Positions 36,825 to 39,730 of a stretch of 39,730 nt of DNA are shown here, one piece after another; the stretch's first letter is position 1, and the number at the start of each line of letters is the position of its first letter. The notes beneath the pieces are model-generated. The model was not told the DNA's origin. It worked only from the letters and a program-made list of their open reading frames with translations, and did no database searches. Source of the stretch: JBICHN01 sp043101845. GTDB taxonomy: Bacteria > Planctomycetota > Phycisphaerae > Phycisphaerales > UBA5793. Made by a program: the position numbers and the translations under genes. Where the stretch lies: positions 1 to 39,730 of the forward strand of contig JBICHN010000010.1 of NCBI GenBank assembly GCA_043101845.1. The letters run 5' to 3'.

Positions 36825-38626
36825 CAGGCCCAAGCCTCCTCAGAATCAGTCCAGTCGTCCCAGGTGTCCGAGTCGATCTGGTCGTACACCGGCCGCTCCT
36901 CCACAGCCAGCCCCTCCACCTCCGACGACGTCGCCGGCACCGCCTTCACACCCGCCGCGGCCGCCCGAGCTCGAGGAGCCGGCGACGGCCGATCGTCATC
37001 ACCCGCCCGGTGAATCGTCGCCGTCACCGCCAACGCCCACGCCATCACCGTGTCGTCATGATCCGCCTGCTCCTCCGACTGGCTGTTCCGATACTGACCC
37101 GAATCGGTCAGCACATAGCCGGACGCCTCGTTGAACAGCACCCCCGAATGGAACGAGATCCCCACCCCATCGTTGAACCTGTCCAACAGCGCACGCTTCA
37201 GATTGCCGATCGCTTCCGGCTTCGTCTGCACGTTCGTGTTGAACCCGTACTGGTTCGCCATCTGGCCCCGCACCTTCGCGTCAGCCGAATGGATGTACAC
37301 GTTGTCGTAGTTCGACCGGACGATCTCCGCCACCGCGCCGCCGCTCATGTTCGTCTCCGGGCACAACATCGCATCGTTGAAGTACCGGCCGAGATCCATG
37401 ATGACCTCAGCGAACGTCGTCGGATCCACATCCGCACGCCACTCGGCGACCTGCTCCCACGTCGACCGGTCAATCACACACGCCACCGCATAATCGCCCT
37501 GCGCCTGCTTCGCCGCGTCCGCGCCGATCATGTACCAGCCCGACGGCGACGGATGCTTCCACACCGTCAGATCACCCGTCCGGTCCGGCACGAACCTCGG
37601 CCGGCCACGACGGATCTGGATCTCGCCACGCTCCCCCTCGAGCGGCTCGTACGCCTCAGCGAGATGCTCAGCCTTGAACACGTTCCGACCCGACGAGATG
37701 AACGCCTCACCCGGCGTCGACGGGTACTCCTGATGCAACACGTCAATGTCGCCGTTGCACTCCGTCGCCAAGATCTCCCGACGCCAGATCAGCTTCGACC
37801 GGATGTCCCGATCGTCCAGGCCGAGCCGCTTGAAGCCCGACACCAGGCGCCGCTCCTCCTCGTCGAGGTTCATCAACGGCCGGCCGGCCACATGCCCCAT
37901 CCCGATGTGATCCGCCGTGTACTCGGTGTGCTGCCACCACGGATGGAACATCGGCAGGTACTGCGACTCGCCCGCCACCGCCGCGTCCCACGACGCCTTG
38001 AAGAAGTTCCCGTACCCGTTCGCCGTCGACTCCAAGAAGATGAACGACAGCGGCGTGCGAGGCACCGCCTTCGACAGGCCCGTCATCAGCTCCTTGCCCC
38101 GGTCCCAGAACCCCACCTCCGACGCATGCAACGCATGCACCGTGTGCGACCGGCCCGACGCCAGATTCCGGGCCGTCGAGATCCGAATCTGCGTGTCCGG
38201 CTCCACCCACCCCAGCCTCGACCCCGCCAGGTTCTTCGGCGTGTAGATGCCCCGCTGGTTGATGAACGACGTGTCCCAGTAGCGCCTCGAGATCGACAGC
38301 AGATGCTCCGACGAGTCGTTGTCATGCGACACGATCAACGACCGGGTCCGAGCCCGCATCATCGCGATCGTGAAGATGATCGCCCCGATCAACGTCGACA
38401 CACCCATCTGCCGGGCCTTCAACACGATGATGCGGACAGGCGCCGGCCGATCGAACCGGCGGATCCCACCCGCCGTGCGAACCTCCCCGCCACCCACCAT
38501 CGACGTCTCCACCGCGTCGAGGATCGCCGACTGCGGCTCCGTCAGATGCTCACCCAGGTTCAACAGCTCGGCGCTCTTGTCGACGATCGTCAGACCGTTG
38601 ACGAACGGGCGCAGCGGACGCTTCAC
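36824..38626 (-). CDS. terL: Terminase large subunit (packaging ATPase-nuclease)
   Basis: The product has 600 residues from a GTG overlapping the upstream stop as GTGA. Walker A is KARQMGVST (70-78), a Walker B-like strand with SE at 169-170 lies in HALHASEVGFWD, and the coupling motif is LESTANG (198-204). The C-terminal nuclease carries acidic residues at GADAAKQAQGDYA (D370), PETNMSGGAV (E424) and DHDDTVMAW (D525). It pumps DNA into the head and cuts it into genome lengths. The class of genome ends cannot be read from the sequence here. Confidence 0.93.
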   Translation of the reverse strand: MKRPLRPFVNGLTIVDKSAELLNLGEHLTEPQSAILDAVETSMVGGGEVRTAGGIRRFDRPAPVRIIVLKARQMGVSTLIGAIIFTIAMMRARTRSLIVSHDNDSSEHLLSISRRYWDTSFINQRGIYTPKNLAGSRLGWVEPDTQIRISTARNLASGRSHTVHALHASEVGFWDRGKELMTGLSKAVPRTPLSFIFLESTANGYGNFFKASWDAAVAGESQYLPMFHPWWQHTEYTADHIGMGHVAGRPLMNLDEEERRLVSGFKRLGLDDRDIRSKLIWRREILATECNGDIDVLHQEYPSTPGEAFISSGRNVFKAEHLAEAYEPLEGERGEIQIRRGRPRFVPDRTGDLTVWKHPSPSGWYMIGADAAKQAQGDYAVACVIDRSTWEQVAEWRADVDPTTFAEVIMDLGRYFNDAMLCPETNMSGGAVAEIVRSNYDNVYIHSADAKVRGQMANQYGFNTNVQTKPEAIGNLKRALLDRFNDGVGISFHSGVLFNEASGYVLTDSGQYRNSQSEEQADHDDTVMAWALAVTATIHRAGDDDRPSPAPRARAAAAGVKAVPATSSEVEGLAVEERPVYDQIDSDTWDDWTDSEEAWA

Positions 38627-38928
38627 CCGAGGTCATCCCACTGCGACAGCAGCACCTCGACAGCCTCCGCAGCGCCACCCGACGCACCATCCAGATCCGA
38701 CCCCGGCGTCGCCATCTCACGGATCATCGGCGCCAACGCCCGGAACACCGCCACCCGATCCTCCCGCGTCCCATGCTCGAGCATCGCCCGCATCCCAGCG
38801 ATCGCCTCCTGGCACAGCCCGTTCAGATCCGCCATCAGCTCGTCAGGCGCCTCCACCACCACCGGCGCCTGCTTCGGCTTCGACTGCCCCTGATTCGACG
38901 ACGCCCGCGGCGTCGGCGTCACCGGCAT
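38623..38928 (-). CDS. Small protein before terL, possible small terminase
   Basis: The product has 101 residues. After a disordered N-terminus (SSNQGQSKPKQAPVVVEAPD) it has a helical core, LMADLNGLCQEAIAGMRAML, then REDRVAVFRALAPMIREMA. There is no helix-turn-helix I can define. Its place directly upstream of terL, coupled by GTGA, is that of a small terminase, so this is the best candidate, on context only. Confidence 0.55.
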   Translation of the reverse strand: MPVTPTPRASSNQGQSKPKQAPVVVEAPDELMADLNGLCQEAIAGMRAMLEHGTREDRVAVFRALAPMIREMATPGSDLDGASGGAAEAVEVLLSQWDDLG

Positions 38929-39272
38929 CAGGCTTCCACCTCACCCTCCAGACGAGGATCGAACCACCGCTGCGACATCGCCAACGCCCGCTTCATCCGC
39001 ATCGCCTCCCGCACCGGATCCTTCGTCGCCGACGCCGGCGCACCCGACGCCGTCCGAGGCTCCAGCACCACCCGCATCGGCCGGCCCCGCAACGGCGCCA
39101 AGTCCAAGTTCGACACATCCGCCGACGGGTCGATCGTCACCGACACCACGATGCAGTCGTTCCGATCGAACGCCAGCTTCGACACCGTCCCCCCGAACGA
39201 CAACGACTCCTCAGTGACGACCTTCCCGCCACCCTCACCGTCATCGTCCGGCACCGCAGCCAGATGAGCCAT
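38928..39272 (-). CDS. Hypothetical protein, 114 residues
   Basis: Not recognised. It begins with an acidic stretch AVPDDDGEGGGKVVTEESLS, followed by a beta-rich centre (DRNDCIVVSVTIDPSADVSN; MRVVLEPRTASG) and a basic helix at the end (VREAMRMKRALAMSQRWFDP). It overlaps both neighbours as TGATG. Its place at the start of the late operon suggests a packaging or early assembly role, not shown. Confidence 0.7.
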   Translation of the reverse strand: MAHLAAVPDDDGEGGGKVVTEESLSFGGTVSKLAFDRNDCIVVSVTIDPSADVSNLDLAPLRGRPMRVVLEPRTASGAPASATKDPVREAMRMKRALAMSQRWFDPRLEGEVEA

Positions 39273-39676
39273 CAGCCCAACTCCTCTCCGGTCAACGGGT
39301 CGATCTCCACAGGCTCATCCAGCGTAGGGGACATCGCCCACTCACCCGGCGGCACCCGCGCCTCCAGCGCCTCGTCGTCGTCGAACAGGTCGTCCGGCTC
39401 GGCAGGCGCCACCGGCACATCCGTACCCAACACGCGACCCACCACCATCGCCACCCGTTCGATCACCTCCAGGTCGTGACCTCGAGCAGCCTCGAGCTGG
39501 CGGGCCAACGACCCGAACGTCCGCTGCACAGCCGCCGCCTCCGCCACAGCCCGATCAGCCCGAGCGCGCTCGAGGCCGAGCGCCACCCTCGCTTCCGCCA
39601 GCGACCGCCACGCCTGCAGCGACAGCAGCGACAGCACGACGAGGGCAACGGCGAGCACAGCAAGGGCGACCTGCAT
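39272..39676 (-). CDS. Membrane-anchored coiled-coil protein at the start of the late operon
   Basis: The product has 134 residues. A hydrophobic N-terminal helix (QVALAVLAVALVVLSLLSLQ, 2-21) is followed by a heptad-rich coiled coil (LAEARVALGLERARADRAVA, then LEAARGHDLEVIERVAMVVG) and an acidic tail. It resembles small Rz-like or holin-accessory proteins but is far from the lysis genes. The upstream gap to the window end contains GAGGTAGTATTC (minus strand), a possible promoter or leader. First gene of the late operon as far as the window shows. Confidence 0.75.
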   Translation of the reverse strand: MQVALAVLAVALVVLSLLSLQAWRSLAEARVALGLERARADRAVAEAAAVQRTFGSLARQLEAARGHDLEVIERVAMVVGRVLGTDVPVAPAEPDDLFDDDEALEARVPPGEWAMSPTLDEPVEIDPLTGEELG

Positions 39677-39730
39677 GGCGGGGAATACTACCTCAGGTCT
39701 GGCACGGGCTGGGGGTTCGTCTGGACGAAA

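Noticed and set aside
1..39730. CRISPR arrays, tRNA genes, integrase and DNA polymerase
   Set aside because: None could be recognised. The repeat arrays lack spacers of constant length, and no polymerase or recombinase motif was seen by eye; a profile search would be decisive.

Overview
The window reads as a nearly complete genome of a short-tailed (podovirus-like) bacteriophage of about 40 kb. It is very GC-rich, with frequent GTG starts and an early protein resembling a family I associate with actinobacterial phages, so a high-GC actinobacterial host is likely; this is inference, since no host gene is present. Every gene I accept lies on the minus strand, so transcription runs from high to low coordinates. 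No integrase, tRNA, CRISPR array or DNA polymerase was seen by eye.

From right to left in transcription order: 39.7-33.2 kb is the packaging and head-assembly module (membrane coiled-coil protein, two small proteins, large terminase, a degenerate FmdB-like ribbon protein, portal, small proteins, an HNH endonuclease, a zinc ribbon). 33.2-29.3 kb holds two small head-region proteins, a scaffold-like protein, the major capsid protein flanked by hairpins, a protein with a histone-like tail and a helical protein. 29.3-27.7 kb is a lysis cassette (amidase and two small membrane proteins). 27.7-20.7 kb encodes tail, fibre and lectin-like proteins. 20.7-12.2 kb holds a membrane-anchored PAS-domain protein, the head-tail adaptor and three large proteins that are probably internal or ejected virion proteins.

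12.2-5.2 kb is the regulatory and replication module: two small helix-turn-helix proteins, two unknown proteins, a RecB/Cas4-like nuclease, a possible ssDNA-binding protein, a RuvC-like resolvase, small zinc proteins and a fused primase-polymerase/helicase. 5.2-0.5 kb holds six small unknown proteins and a DnaN-like sliding clamp. The clamp without a polymerase suggests the phage loads the host replicase onto its DNA. The left end is a modular CTCGAG/GAGCTC repeat array, and pieces of it occur in intergenic gaps up to 3.7 kb.

Three non-coding systems stand out. A recurrent start-associated linker (minus-strand GACCAACC followed by a strong AAGGA-type ribosome site) lies between genes of the left module. 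A cluster of ten 11-mers in both orientations surrounds a large dyad beside the primase-helicase gene and is a candidate replication origin. The third is the repeat array itself. The PAS-domain protein is the most surprising gene product.
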